NCBI GenBank assembly: GCA_029252625.1
Contig: JAQXBA010000030.1
Coordinates: forward strand, 17,938 to 81,937
DNA: 64,000 bases
From: Opitutia bacterium
GTDB lineage: Bacteria > Verrucomicrobiota > Verrucomicrobiia > Opitutales > Coraliomargaritaceae
Reading direction: 5' to 3'
Part shown: piece by piece, positions 26,692 to 35,987 of the stretch
Position numbering within the stretch: the first letter of the stretch is position 1
Layout: the number at the start of each line of letters is the position of its first letter
Position numbers and translations under genes: made by a program
Notes under the pieces: model-generated
Seen by the model: only the letters and a program-made list of their open reading frames with translations
What the model was told of the DNA's origin: nothing
The model's database searches: none

Positions 26692-27195
26692 TTAATTGAG
26701 CAAATTAGAGTTGGGATTTATTGAAGGTGAGGTAGAATGAAGTAAGTATTCGTGCACGTGGTCGGAATAACCACTCGAGGAGCTAAAGCCCAAATCACAT
26801 CGTTGCCCCAAGCCTTGCAGTACCTTAGCGAATTCACTTCGGCCACAGGCGCCTTCGGGGCTAACTAGCAGAATCGACTTAGTTTCATCCTCATAACTAA
26901 ACCACTTCTCGGCCAAAGCAGTTAATTGCATTGAGAACTTCGACGCGCTTTCGCGATTAAAAGACATGCTGAATAAATTGGCATCCGTTAAATCTACCAA
27001 GGCTTGCCCCCAACACTCCTTAAACTGAAGAATATCCAGACGCCAAAGGCGGAAATCAAAAATCAACTGATCACCTATCTCTTTGCACGCGTGATCAAAT
27101 ATTAGTTTTATCCTACGCGCATTTTCAGCCTTATCATAAGCCAAAAATACTGTCACTAATGTTACCTCTGATATGTCATTGTTATCTTTCATCAC
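26692..27195 (-). CDS. Small uncharacterised protein, similar to a family often near signalling genes
   Basis: A 167-aa protein starting MMKDNNDISEVTLVTVFLAYD at 27195. The first 110 residues look like an alpha/beta fold: VTVFLAYDKAENARRIKLIFDHACKEIGDQLIFDFRLWRLDIL, then WGQALVDLTDANLFSMSF and LTALAEKWF. I recall similar small proteins in Planctomycetes and Verrucomicrobia with a Y-D/E-x-A...R-[AI]-K start, a W-[KR]-x-D-[IL]-L centre and an A-D/N-[LA] core, often next to two-component genes. No function is known to me. The gene upstream of the LuxR-type regulator and downstream partner support a signalling context. Confidence 0.6.
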   Translation of the reverse strand: MMKDNNDISEVTLVTVFLAYDKAENARRIKLIFDHACKEIGDQLIFDFRLWRLDILQFKECWGQALVDLTDANLFSMSFNRESASKFSMQLTALAEKWFSYEDETKSILLVSPEGACGRSEFAKVLQGLGQRCDLGFSSSSGYSDHVHEYLLHSTSPSINPNSNLLN

Positions 27196-27442
27196 TCCAC
27201 AATTTTTTTTAATAATTTTTGGGAGCGCAGATAATACACAAATATCTAACGAATTACAATTAGGCTAATATCCTTGCGAAACATGTCATTAAAACTACCC
27301 ACGTAGGAAAATTACTTAAACACGAAGAAACACAAAGACCATTACCAGGAATACATCGCTCCTGCACGGCGAGGAAACTAACAAGGTAAGAGATAAAACA
27401 TCATCAGGCACCATCCAACCTCAAAAGAAACTACTAAGTGGT

Positions 27443-28126
27443 TCAAATATCGCCGTCGTGACAAATTGATTTAGCCGCGTAGCAGATCAGTTCGGAAGTC
27501 GAATGAAGCTCGAGCTTTCCGCAGATATTGTAGCGATGCGCACCGACTGTCTTGGGGCTGACATTTAGCTGCTGAGCGATCTCACCTGACGTCTTACCAT
27601 GACCGTATAGTTCCAGTATCTCGAACTCGCGATCAGTCAATACTGCAATTGGAGACTGATGACCACGTGCCCTTCCCGCAAGCTCATCTAGCACTTGGTT
27701 ACTCACGACTCGACTGAAAGCAGAACCACCCGCCAAGACTTCTTTAATCGCATTGACGACCTCAGCACCACCAGCGCTTTTCATAACATATCCGCGCGCG
27801 CCGGCACGCATCGCGCGCATGGCATAGACTGACTCATTATGCATCGAATGCATTACCACTGGCAGATCTGGATTGATCGCTTTTAAGTCTTTAAGTAACT
27901 CGATGCCACTACGCCCCTCCAAGCTTATGTCAGACAACACTAGGTCAGGCTCAAACTTAACCACCGCCTTAATACCAGCCGCCGAATTGTTCGCTTGCCC
28001 GCACACCTTCAAATCCGGGTCGCGATCAATCCATTTGGAGATCGCCTCACGCATGAGCGGATGGTCCTCGATCAACAAAATACGATAGGAGTGCTCGATC
28101 TCGGTAGTTTTTTTTGCAACATTCAT
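27443..28126 (-). CDS. NarL/FixJ-family response regulator
   Basis: A 227-aa two-component transcription regulator. The receiver domain (14-130) has the acidic pocket Glu20/Asp21, the phosphoacceptor Asp66 (DLVLSDISLEG), Ser94 in VMHSMHNES and Lys116 in YVMKSAGG. The C-terminal LuxR-type helix-turn-helix reads LTDREFEILELYGHGKTSGEIAQQLNVSPKTVGAHRYNICGKL. No histidine kinase is adjacent, so its partner lies elsewhere. About 200 AT-rich bases separate it from the next gene on the right, and 247 bases from the small-protein pair on the left. Confidence 0.93.
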   Translation of the reverse strand: MNVAKKTTEIEHSYRILLIEDHPLMREAISKWIDRDPDLKVCGQANNSAAGIKAVVKFEPDLVLSDISLEGRSGIELLKDLKAINPDLPVVMHSMHNESVYAMRAMRAGARGYVMKSAGGAEVVNAIKEVLAGGSAFSRVVSNQVLDELAGRARGHQSPIAVLTDREFEILELYGHGKTSGEIAQQLNVSPKTVGAHRYNICGKLELHSTSELICYAAKSICHDGDI

Positions 28127-28327
28127 AATTCATTATTGGCGAACTAACCCCGACATAAAAAACAAAAATAATTCGGATTGCAAACGAAATTATATATGTG
28201 CCACTTTTACATATCTAATTAAAGTTATTAATAGACTACTAATTAATTATTTCATATGCTCATGCCAATGCTGCGATGATTCTAAGCGCCCTAAGAAATA
28301 TGAATGGTAAACTTGATAAAATAAGCT

Positions 28328-29188
28328 TTAACAGATTTTCTCGGCAGGCCTTTTAAATTCAGGAAAAAACGGGTTGTGCGCCTGTTCATTAGCAACGGTC
28401 GTCATAGGGCCATGGCCAGGGCAGAGGACCGCAGTCTCAGGAAGCGACAGAATCTGCTCACGATTATTCTTCAGCGCTTGATCATAGTGATCGGCAGCAC
28501 CTCCTTGCGACAGGCAAAAAATTGAATCTCCAACAATCGCAATCGGCGCCCCCAGGCCTTCGATCACGTAAGTCATGCCACCCGGCGAATGCCCATTGGT
28601 CTGCCGTGCTTGTACCTCGAATCCGTCAAACTCGATCCAATCACCATGCTCTAGTAAGTCCGCTTCACCGTATGGCTCGAGCTTAGGGGCAAAAGCGATA
28701 CCACCTTCAATATGACTCAGCAACTCATCATACGCGGCAATATGATCGCGATGTACATGCGTCACCAATAGGGCCTGCAAATCTAAGCCCCGCGCATCCA
28801 CCTCCGCCAGTAATGCCTCCACATTTGCCCCCGTATCAAACGCCACCGCCACCTTTGTTAGCGGACTCCACACCAGATAACTATTCACCGTCATCGCTGG
28901 GTAGCCAGCTACAGGAAAAGGTGTATTATAGCAACGCAGCCCTTCTAGTTCAATTAGCTCTGGTTGCCATGCCCGTCTTGCCATCGAAGTGAGTGCGTCA
29001 GCATCTAAGGCTAGCACTGGAGCGACAGCACGTAAGCTGGCTTCATCTAGTTTAGCATCCAGTAATGCCGCAACAGCTGCTACAGATATGCCAGCCTTCT
29101 GCGCAACAACTTGCTTTCCCAGGCCCAGTCCAGTGGCAGCTTTCATCAGCACGTCTTCAAATTCGTCTTCAATACGTAGTCTCTTCAT
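28328..29188 (-). CDS. Metallo-beta-lactamase-fold hydrolase with an N-terminal helical domain
   Basis: A 286-aa protein. Residues 85-280 form a metallo-beta-lactamase fold with the metal motif HVHRDH (144-149), NGHSPGGMTYV and GDSIFCLSQGGAADHY, resembling glyoxalase II-like thioesterases. The final metal ligand is in CPGHGPMT. The first 75 residues (VLMKAATGLGLGKQVVAQKAGISVAAVAALLDAKLDEASL) look like a lambda-repressor-type helix-turn-helix, an unusual addition. Substrate unknown. It sits between two response regulators; no evidence ties it to them beyond position. Confidence 0.82.
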   Translation of the reverse strand: MKRLRIEDEFEDVLMKAATGLGLGKQVVAQKAGISVAAVAALLDAKLDEASLRAVAPVLALDADALTSMARRAWQPELIELEGLRCYNTPFPVAGYPAMTVNSYLVWSPLTKVAVAFDTGANVEALLAEVDARGLDLQALLVTHVHRDHIAAYDELLSHIEGGIAFAPKLEPYGEADLLEHGDWIEFDGFEVQARQTNGHSPGGMTYVIEGLGAPIAIVGDSIFCLSQGGAADHYDQALKNNREQILSLPETAVLCPGHGPMTTVANEQAHNPFFPEFKRPAEKIC

Positions 29189-29281
29189 TCACTCAGCAGA
29201 CTTAAAAACACAGGTGGGGACAAGCACTGACGATCTAACAGTGAAAAAAACCAACAAGCGTATTTTTTCGGTCATGTACTT

Positions 29282-29761
29282 CTAGAGCAAGCCGAACCAC
29301 TTCTTGCGCTTTGGTGCTCCTGCCTCGCAAGGCCACTCAGACTGAGTCTCGATCTCTTTCAGCTCATCACACGGGGACTCAGCGACTTCCCCACAATCCG
29401 GCACTTCCATCAATTGCGCACCGCGAAACTCTTCCAACATTTTTGAATATAACAAAGGCTTACGAAAGTATGAGATTTCATTTTCCTCAAGCTTACTAAT
29501 ATTACTATCTGTCAAACAGCCTGATACAATCGTATACATACAATTAGGGAATAGCGCCTTCATCTCGATCACGAATTCAACTTCCGGTCCATCTGGCAGC
29601 CGTTGATCGGCCACCACCAATTGCACGTGCATCGCAGGGTTTTCCATAATTGCACGAGCGTCCACCAGGTTAAAGACAGGATAAACGGTATTGTGCTGCT
29701 GCAACTGAACGACGCCTATCTCAAGTAACTCACGCTCATCCTCAATAAATAGTATATTCAT
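29282..29761 (-). CDS. Single-domain response regulator with C-terminal tail
   Basis: A 159-aa receiver protein, MNILFIEDERELLEIGVVQLQ. Glu7/Asp8/Glu9 make the acidic pocket, Asp52 (VVADQRLPDG) accepts phosphate, Ser80 is in YTIVSG and Lys101 in YFRKPLL; all are intact. After residue 115 there is a 45-residue polar tail ending in PKRKKWFGLL, with no recognisable output domain. It probably acts through protein contact, or takes phosphate as a sink. It is near but not in an operon with the metallo-hydrolase gene (93 bases). Confidence 0.85.
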   Translation of the reverse strand: MNILFIEDERELLEIGVVQLQQHNTVYPVFNLVDARAIMENPAMHVQLVVADQRLPDGPEVEFVIEMKALFPNCMYTIVSGCLTDSNISKLEENEISYFRKPLLYSKMLEEFRGAQLMEVPDCGEVAESPCDELKEIETQSEWPCEAGAPKRKKWFGLL

Positions 29762-29905
29762 AGCATACTTATGCTAATTAATTACATTAATTACAATACA
29801 TGATTAGCTAATTATGGTGCAATGGTTATAGCATAAATTAAATTCCTAATCCAGAGCTTGCATTCCAAAAAATCACCGCCATAAAAGCCCCATTCTTTTG
29901 AATGC

Positions 29906-29987
<82 letters not shown>

Positions 29988-29995
29988 TTCTTTAA

Positions 29996-30022
29996 AGCCT
30001 CGTTTTCGAACGGGGCTTTTTT
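29996..30022 (+). terminator. Rho-independent terminator of tRNA-Leu
   Basis: AGCCTCGTT (29996-30004), a TTCG tetraloop and AACGGGGCT (30009-30017) form a 9-bp stem with one G-U pair, immediately followed by a T-run (30017-30022). Confidence 0.92.
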
Positions 30023-30096
30023 GTGCCGATTCATGCGTAATGACTTCACCGGGGCCTTCGCCTGCGGTGCTCCCGTCGGCTGCAGCCGATCCTATA

Positions 30097-31629
30097 TTAA
30101 AAAACAGGGGTCACTTCCAGTTTCTGCCCAGGCTCCAAAGTATGTCGCCCCTTACGATCCGGATCTTCATCATTGCGATAGATCTGAACTTCAACCGGGC
30201 CATCCAAATCCGCCGGAGCCACCCAGCGCCACTTACCAATCTCCTCAAAGTCCATCGGTATGCCAGTTTGCCAGCTTAGGCCACCAGCACTGCCACGCAA
30301 AAAGGGCTTATTGCCGATACCAATCAAGATGCTCGCAGTGAAAACTGCGTCGTTTGCCTTCGTACGTGCCCGACGAATGGCGACTGGCTGAGCCTCGCCA
30401 AACAAATCAACTGGCCCCTCTGCCTCAGCTTCGATCCCGGGAGACTCCCGCGTTACTGCCTCAGTAACCTCAACGATTAAATCATCAGCCACTTCGACTC
30501 GCTCTGCCTCGGCAATGACCTCAGTCTCCGACTCTGCAGCCTCCCGCAACTCTTCATCTACAATCAAATCGTCATTTTTAATCAAGTCGTCATTTTCAAT
30601 CAAATCGCCATTTTTAATCATATCCGCTCCAATTTGAACTTCGCTTTCTTCAGGCAAGCTATCGACGGCCTCAGATACCTCATTAGGGTCGAACTCAATC
30701 ACCAACTCTTGAACCTCAGTGACTTCAGATACTGATTCGTTTGGCAGTGCCTGTTCCGACACCGGTTCCTCTGGCATCTCTGTGCTTTCAGTCACCTCGG
30801 GCTCTGGCTTTGCTGGTTGACTTTTCGAATCGATAATCCGGCTCACAGCCGACGAAGCTGAATTCTGCTTACCCTGAATCGCACGTTGCAGTAGTCCAGC
30901 ATCCGCTTTGCTGCGCCGTGATCGCGGCGTACGTGCGGGCACCGACGTTTCAGCTTCAGCGATTGATGAGCTGGCGACTTCGACAACAGCCTGTGCACTG
31001 CCTTCCAAAGCGAGCACCCGCGATTCAATCGAACCCAAAGGCGCAACTGCGGCAGTCAAGCGAGCCTCCAAAGTGGCTAACGCGGACTGTAAGGCCGTCA
31101 CCGCTTCGCCAGAGGCGACATCCTTTGACGTCGTACTGAACGCATCCACTTGGTCTTTGAGCACAGCGAATGCTGCAGCTTGATCAGAGCTAGAGACATC
31201 AATCGCTGCAACTTGTTGAGACAATGTAGCCAACACCTGCGACGCATGATTCAACTTTTGGTCGACAGCAGACGCCAAGATTTCACAGCGTTGATCCACC
31301 GAACCAGAACCAGACTCCAATTCCGTGAGCCGTTCATGGCATTCCAGCAATGTGGCCTCAGTCTTTTGTAAATGCCCCTTAAGCAAGCGAAGCTCCGATG
31401 ACCGATCGTCTCGATCTTCGCGCACTCGCATCGAATACTCGACCACATAAGGTAGCCCGAAAATCACAGCCCCCAAGGCCACCGCAATGACACAGGAGAC
31501 CACCTGTATGTCGGTGAGCTGCCAGTTGCCTAAGATCGCGATCGCAAGGGCGGTAACGACTAATAGCGCGTCCCCCAAGTAAAAGGGCCATTTTGAAAGA
31601 GTGAGTGGAGCTTCGTCGTCTGGTAGCAT
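30097..31629 (-). CDS. Membrane-anchored coiled-coil protein with acidic linker
   Basis: A 510-aa protein from the ATG at 31629. Two membrane helices (around residues 15-35 and 42-64) are followed by a long coiled-coil-like stretch (residues 70-215, with EATLLECHERLTELESGSG and VTALQSALATLEARLTAAVAPLGSIESRVLALE), then a proline/glutamate-rich acidic linker (to about 400). A C-terminal domain of about 90 residues (FTASILIGIGNKPFLRGSAGGLSWQTGIPMDFEEIGKWRWVAPADLDGPVEVQIYRND) resembles the beta-sandwich tails of some Verrucomicrobial membrane proteins. Function unknown; scaffolding or envelope roles fit the architecture. The linker has tandem repeats (see 30563-30616). It follows trpS by 73 bases on the same strand. 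Confidence 0.72.
   Translation of the reverse strand: MLPDDEAPLTLSKWPFYLGDALLVVTALAIAILGNWQLTDIQVVSCVIAVALGAVIFGLPYVVEYSMRVREDRDDRSSELRLLKGHLQKTEATLLECHERLTELESGSGSVDQRCEILASAVDQKLNHASQVLATLSQQVAAIDVSSSDQAAAFAVLKDQVDAFSTTSKDVASGEAVTALQSALATLEARLTAAVAPLGSIESRVLALEGSAQAVVEVASSSIAEAETSVPARTPRSRRSKADAGLLQRAIQGKQNSASSAVSRIIDSKSQPAKPEPEVTESTEMPEEPVSEQALPNESVSEVTEVQELVIEFDPNEVSEAVDSLPEESEVQIGADMIKNGDLIENDDLIKNDDLIVDEELREAAESETEVIAEAERVEVADDLIVEVTEAVTRESPGIEAEAEGPVDLFGEAQPVAIRRARTKANDAVFTASILIGIGNKPFLRGSAGGLSWQTGIPMDFEEIGKWRWVAPADLDGPVEVQIYRNDEDPDRKGRHTLEPGQKLEVTPVF
30563..30616 (-). repeat. Three tandem 18-base repeats in the acidic linker
   Basis: Units at 30563-30580, 30581-30598 and 30599-30616 differ by only one to three bases each and keep the reading frame; a partial fourth follows. 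On the coding strand they give the hexapeptide (N/I)(G/D)DLI(K/E) repeated (KNGDLIENDDLIKNDDLI). Short in-frame repeats in a low-complexity linker can expand and contract by slippage without frameshift. Confidence 0.85.
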
Positions 31630-31702
31630 GCGTGGCAGCGTCAATTAATAGAATTTAAATCAAAACGACTCTGGCGCCACGATCAACCCTCGATTTCACA
31701 AC

Positions 31703-32761
31703 TTATCGCGGACGCTCTACAAAACCCGTCTTACGGTAAACTTTGCCCAGTGTTTTATAAGCACGCTTCTGGGCTTCGGTAGCTCCCGCCTTCAACACCG
31801 ACTCCAAATAGCTTTTATCTTGAATTAGCTCATTATAGCGCGCCTGTACTGGCTCCAATGCTGCAATCACCACATCCGCCACCTCTTTCTTCAGGTCTCC
31901 ATAGCCCTTGCCGATAAACGACGCTTCAAGATCCGCCGTCGAAGTGCCTGAAATCGCAGTATGGATTTGTAATAGGTTCGACACGCCGGCCTTATCCTCA
32001 CGGGCGACAATTTCGTTGCCCGAATCCGTCACCGAACTCATGATTTTCTTACGCAGCAGATCAGGTTTATCGAGAATGTGCAGGGTCGCGTTCTGATTGG
32101 CATCACTTTTCGACATCTTCCGCTGCGGATCTTGCAACGACATGATGCGTGCGCCCGTCTTCGGAATAAAAGGTTCCGGAATCGTGAACGTATCCGAATA
32201 GCTGTGATTAAAGCGCTGCGCTAAATCGCGACAAAGCTCGAGGTGTTGCTTCTGGTCGTTACCGACCGGCACTGAATCGGCATTGTACAGCAAAATGTCG
32301 GCCGCCATGAGTACCGGATACATTAACAGACCTGCATTCAGCGACGAACCTTGCCGCGCTCCTTGGTTGGCGATCGAGGTTTGCTCCTCGGACACTTTAA
32401 AGCCAAGCTTCGCAGCCTTTTCCTTGAACTGCGTCATGCGCTGTAAGTCACCAATCGGCGTGATACAGCTCAACAACCAAGCCAACTCGGTATGGCCAAT
32501 AATATGCGACTGAATAAAAATATTCGAACGCTCTGGATCGAGGCCACAAGCGATGTATTGCGCTACGCAGGACAAGGTATTCTTGCGCAAGTCAGCAGGC
32601 GTATACTTAACAGTAATCGCGTGCATATCCACCACACCAAAATAGCAGGTGTTATCGTCGAGCAAGGTCGCCCAATTTTTAACGGCTCCTAAATAATTAC
32701 CTAGAGTCAGGACTCCGGTCGGTTGGGCACATGTAAGGATGACTGGCTTTTGTACGCTCAT
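31703..32761 (-). CDS. trpS: Tryptophanyl-tRNA synthetase
   Basis: Class I aminoacyl-tRNA synthetase that charges tRNA-Trp. It has 352 aa, starting MSVQKPVILTCAQPTGVLTLGNYLGAVKNW; the HIGH-type signature is TGVLTLGNYLG, and the KMSKS motif is present as RKMSKSDANQNATLHILD. Tryptophan-binding sequences (VVDMHAITV, QSHIIGHTELAWLLSCITPIGDLQRMTQFKEK and SSLNAGLLMYPVLMAADILLY) are clear. It is followed by the coiled-coil protein gene and preceded at 131 bases by glnS on the same strand, forming an aminoacyl-tRNA synthetase cluster. Confidence 0.97.
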   Translation of the reverse strand: MSVQKPVILTCAQPTGVLTLGNYLGAVKNWATLLDDNTCYFGVVDMHAITVKYTPADLRKNTLSCVAQYIACGLDPERSNIFIQSHIIGHTELAWLLSCITPIGDLQRMTQFKEKAAKLGFKVSEEQTSIANQGARQGSSLNAGLLMYPVLMAADILLYNADSVPVGNDQKQHLELCRDLAQRFNHSYSDTFTIPEPFIPKTGARIMSLQDPQRKMSKSDANQNATLHILDKPDLLRKKIMSSVTDSGNEIVAREDKAGVSNLLQIHTAISGTSTADLEASFIGKGYGDLKKEVADVVIAALEPVQARYNELIQDKSYLESVLKAGATEAQKRAYKTLGKVYRKTGFVERPR

Positions 32762-32892
32762 GTAACGCCGATTGACGGCAACTGCCCTGCCCTTGTCAAT
32801 CTTCGTTCTAGCCGCACGCCCAATCGCTGCTTCTCCAACAGCAAATCAATGTTACCGAACACTCGATCTTGCTGGGCTTTTTATATACCACA

Positions 32893-34560
32893 CTACTGCT
32901 TCGCTTTCGCCCAAGAATCACGCAGCGCCACTGTGCGGTTAAACACTGGTGCACCTGCCTTCGACAATTTGCTATCCACACAGAAATAACCAATGCGCTC
33001 AAACTGGCATTGCTCGCCCGCAGTCATTTCCATCAAGCTCGGTTCACAGAGCGCAGTCACTTCGGTTGATGATACTGGATTCACATACTTGGTGAATGAA
33101 ATCTCCTTATCGGCTTCCGGATGCTCTTCGGTGAATAAACGGTCGAACAAGCGCACTGCCGTCTCTACCGCGTGCGCTGCACTCACCCAATGAATCACGC
33201 CTTTGACCTTACGGTCTTCAGGATTTTTGTTTAACGTGTCGTGATCGACTGAGCAAAGCACCTTCGTGATCGTGCCATCCGCATCCTTCTCCACGTCGTC
33301 ACATTTAATAATGTAGCCATAGCGCAGGCGCACTTCGCCACCCTTTTTGAGGCGGTGAAATTTACGATTCGCCTCTTCCTTGAAGTCTTCCTGCTCGATG
33401 AACAGACGCCCGGAGAATGGAATCTTTCGCGTACCGGCCGACTCGTCTTCAGGATTATTCACCCCATCAACCTCAACGACCTGACCTTCTGGCCAGTTAG
33501 TGATCACAATCTCCAGAGGGTTAAACACCGCCATGCGACGAACTGAAGTGCTGTTGAGCTCAGCGCGCACCGCGTGCTCCAAGAGCGCCACATCACTGGT
33601 CGAGTTCACCTTAGTAATGCCAACAGTCTCACAGAATTTACGGATTGATGCTGCGGGATAACCACGGCGACGCATTCCACAGATCGTCGGCATGCGTGGA
33701 TCGTCCCAGCCCTCGACGAGATTGCCTTCCACCAATTCGCGAAGCTTACGCTTGCTCACGACCGTGTAAGTCATGTTCAGGCGCGAGAACTCAGTCTGCT
33801 TGGAGGGAAAAATGTCGAGCTTTTCGATGAACCAATCATAAAGCGGACGGTGGTCTTGAAACTCCAAGGAACACAGCGAGTGTGTGACCTCTTCGAGCGA
33901 GTCACTTTGTCCATGAGTAAAATCATAGCTCGGGTAGATGCACCATTCGTCACCCACACGGTGATGATGCATGCGTTTGATACGATACATCACTGGGTCG
34001 CGCATGTTCATGTTCGGATGCGTCATGTCGATCTTGGCGCGCAAGACCTTCTCGCCATCGGCAAATTCGCCCGCACGCATGCGTTTAAACAAGTCAACGC
34101 TCTCTGCGATCGGGCGGTCACGATGCGGGCTCGGGCGTCCAGGTTCATTGATCGAGCCACGATAGTCGCGCATTTCATCGAAGGTAAGCTCCTCCACATA
34201 CGCATGCCCCTCTTCGATCAGCTTGATCGCCCACTCAAACAGTTGCTCAAAATAATCACTCGCAAAGCAGACCTTCGCCCATTTAAAGCCCAACCACGCG
34301 ATGTCTTCCTGGATGGCGTGGACAAACTCGACGCTCTCCTTCTCAGGGTTGGTGTCGTCGAAGCGTAGGTTGCACTGTCCACCGAATTCCTCAGCGATAC
34401 TGAAGTTCAGGCACAGCGCCTTGGCATGACCAATCTGCAAATAACCATTCGGCTCAGGCGGGAAGCGTGTTTGTACACGTCCATCGTGCTTACCAGCTGC
34501 CACATCGGCAGCCACCATTTGGCGGATAAAATCGGTCGGCGTATCTTTAGCGTCTGACAT
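32893..34560 (-). CDS. glnS: Glutaminyl-tRNA synthetase
   Basis: Class Ib synthetase charging tRNA-Gln directly, so this organism need not rely only on the GatCAB amidation route. From the ATG at 34560 (MSDAKDTPTDF) it has 555 aa, like E. coli GlnS (554). A start 14 codons upstream is in frame but gives non-family sequence. HIGH-type motif PPEPNGYLQIGHAKA (34-48), and VVSKRKLRELVEG for KMSKS. The anticodon-binding beta-barrels occupy the C-terminal part (SGRLFIEQEDFKEE...KCDDVEKDADG). gltX ends 62 bases upstream of this start on the same strand, so the two may share a transcript. Confidence 0.97.
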   Translation of the reverse strand: MSDAKDTPTDFIRQMVAADVAAGKHDGRVQTRFPPEPNGYLQIGHAKALCLNFSIAEEFGGQCNLRFDDTNPEKESVEFVHAIQEDIAWLGFKWAKVCFASDYFEQLFEWAIKLIEEGHAYVEELTFDEMRDYRGSINEPGRPSPHRDRPIAESVDLFKRMRAGEFADGEKVLRAKIDMTHPNMNMRDPVMYRIKRMHHHRVGDEWCIYPSYDFTHGQSDSLEEVTHSLCSLEFQDHRPLYDWFIEKLDIFPSKQTEFSRLNMTYTVVSKRKLRELVEGNLVEGWDDPRMPTICGMRRRGYPAASIRKFCETVGITKVNSTSDVALLEHAVRAELNSTSVRRMAVFNPLEIVITNWPEGQVVEVDGVNNPEDESAGTRKIPFSGRLFIEQEDFKEEANRKFHRLKKGGEVRLRYGYIIKCDDVEKDADGTITKVLCSVDHDTLNKNPEDRKVKGVIHWVSAAHAVETAVRLFDRLFTEEHPEADKEISFTKYVNPVSSTEVTALCEPSLMEMTAGEQCQFERIGYFCVDSKLSKAGAPVFNRTVALRDSWAKAKQ

Positions 34561-34622
34561 AAGCGTTGAAGAAGATGAATCGTGTAAAATCTGCCAGATC
34601 AAAAGCGTCGGCAGTTAAATAT

Positions 34623-35987
34623 TTAGCCAATGAAGGCCTTCAATCGTGCAAGCACGCGCGCTTGCCCGAGCACGACCAACATCGGCAACAGATCTGGACC
34701 ACCACCCTGCCCGCTCAATGCGTAGCGCAGGGCGGGGAAATATGCGAAGACTTTCGCGCCCTTCGATTCGGCGTACGCTTCCAACACTGCTTGCAAGGCA
34801 TCCACGGTGAATGCCTCAATACCTTCGATCACTGGTACGATCTCAGTGAGTAGCTCTTTAGGATCCGCCTTCTTCGCGATTTTAGCGCCAGTCTTCTCAT
34901 TCATCTCATAATTATCGAGGAAAAAGTAGCGGCAAAAATCTGGCAACTCTTCCAGCGAACGTGCCTTGCCTTGGCAAAGTGACAATACGGACTGAATATA
35001 ATCCTCATCCGCATCCTCTTTGACCACACCCGCAGTATGTAGGATTGGACGTGCCAGGAATGTAAAGGTCTCCACATTCATCTCACGCAAATATTCCGTA
35101 TTGAGCGCAGCGAGCTTCTTCTCATCAAAGCGTGAGTTACCCTTATTGATTCCGGGAAAGTCAAACAATTCGATGATCTCATCGATGTCCATCTTCTCGC
35201 GCTCGTCCTTCGGATTCCAGCCAAGCAGAGAAATGTAGTTGCGCACCGCATTAGCTAAGAAGCCGCGCTGTTCGTATTCTTCGATCAAAGCCCCCTTGTC
35301 GCGCTTGCTCATTTTACCTGGGCCCGACTCTTTCAGAATCAGCGGTATATGCGCAAATACTGGCGGCGTCACGCCGAAGGCATTGAACAGCTCCACGTGC
35401 TTGCTAGTATTGGACAAATGGTCTTCACCGCGAATCACGTGGGTAATGCCCATTACAATGTCGTCCACCACATTGACAAAGTGGAACACTGGATTGCCAT
35501 CCTTGCGAACGATCACGAAGTCCAACTCCTCGGCACGCTCGACACGACCACGCACAGCATCATCTATGATCACAGGAGCGGCTTTGACCTTCTCAATTTC
35601 TTTCTCCCTGAAATCGTCATACTCGGTGTAGCGCTCGCCTTCAAGTTTGAACCAAATCGCGCCGTCCTTCTCGTAAGTGCGGCCAGCATCTTTGAGCTTT
35701 TGCAAATATTCGTCGTAAATCGGCTGGCGCTGGCTCTGGAAATACGGGCCGTATTCGCCACCCACTTCAGGGCCTTCGTCCCATTCCATGCCCATCCAGC
35801 GCATGCCATCGAGCAACACCTGCAGCGACTCGTCTGTATTGCGTTCTTTATCCGTATCCTCGATGCGCAGCACAAATGTGCCTCCCGTATGGCGTGCATA
35901 CAGCCAGTTAAACAGAGCAGTGCGGGCACTTCCGATGTGGAAGAAGCCAGTAGGACTGGGAGCAAAACGAACGCGAACTTGTGACAT
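34623..35987 (-). CDS. gltX: Glutamyl-tRNA synthetase
   Basis: Charges tRNA-Glu. From the ATG at 35987 ([36 protein letters not shown]) it is 454 aa; an upstream frame of 22 further codons is unlikely. The HIGH-type motif is [12 protein letters not shown] and the KMSKS motif is [11 protein letters not shown]. The glutamate-binding [28 protein letters not shown] segment is present. The anticodon-binding C-terminal part is rather short. It is upstream of glnS on the same strand. The region before it (35988-36336) holds a dispersed repeat and no gene. Confidence 0.97.
   Translation of the reverse strand: MSQVRVRFAPSPTGFFHIGSARTALFNWLYARHTGGTFVLRIEDTDKERNTDESLQVLLDGMRWMGMEWDEGPEVGGEYGPYFQSQRQPIYDEYLQKLKDAGRTYEKDGAIWFKLEGERYTEYDDFREKEIEKVKAAPVIIDDAVRGRVERAEELDFVIVRKDGNPVFHFVNVVDDIVMGITHVIRGEDHLSNTSKHVELFNAFGVTPPVFAHIPLILKESGPGKMSKRDKGALIEEYEQRGFLANAVRNYISLLGWNPKDEREKMDIDEIIELFDFPGINKGNSRFDEKKLAALNTEYLREMNVETFTFLARPILHTAGVVKEDADEDYIQSVLSLCQGKARSLEELPDFCRYFFLDNYEMNEKTGAKIAKKADPKELLTEIVPVIEGIEAFTVDALQAVLEAYAESKGAKVFAYFPALRYALSGQGGGPDLLPMLVVLGQARVLARLKAFIG

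Noticed and set aside
30076..30089. 14-base palindrome TCGGCTGCAGCCGA as terminator of the coiled-coil gene
   Set aside because: It is perfectly palindromic so a hairpin would have no loop, and no T-run follows on the leftward strand.
33850..34368. 172-codon frame opposite glnS
   Set aside because: Antisense to strongly conserved GlnRS; no ribosome binding site or homologous look.
35349..35984. 211-codon frame opposite gltX
   Set aside because: Fully antisense to gltX; no supporting motif.
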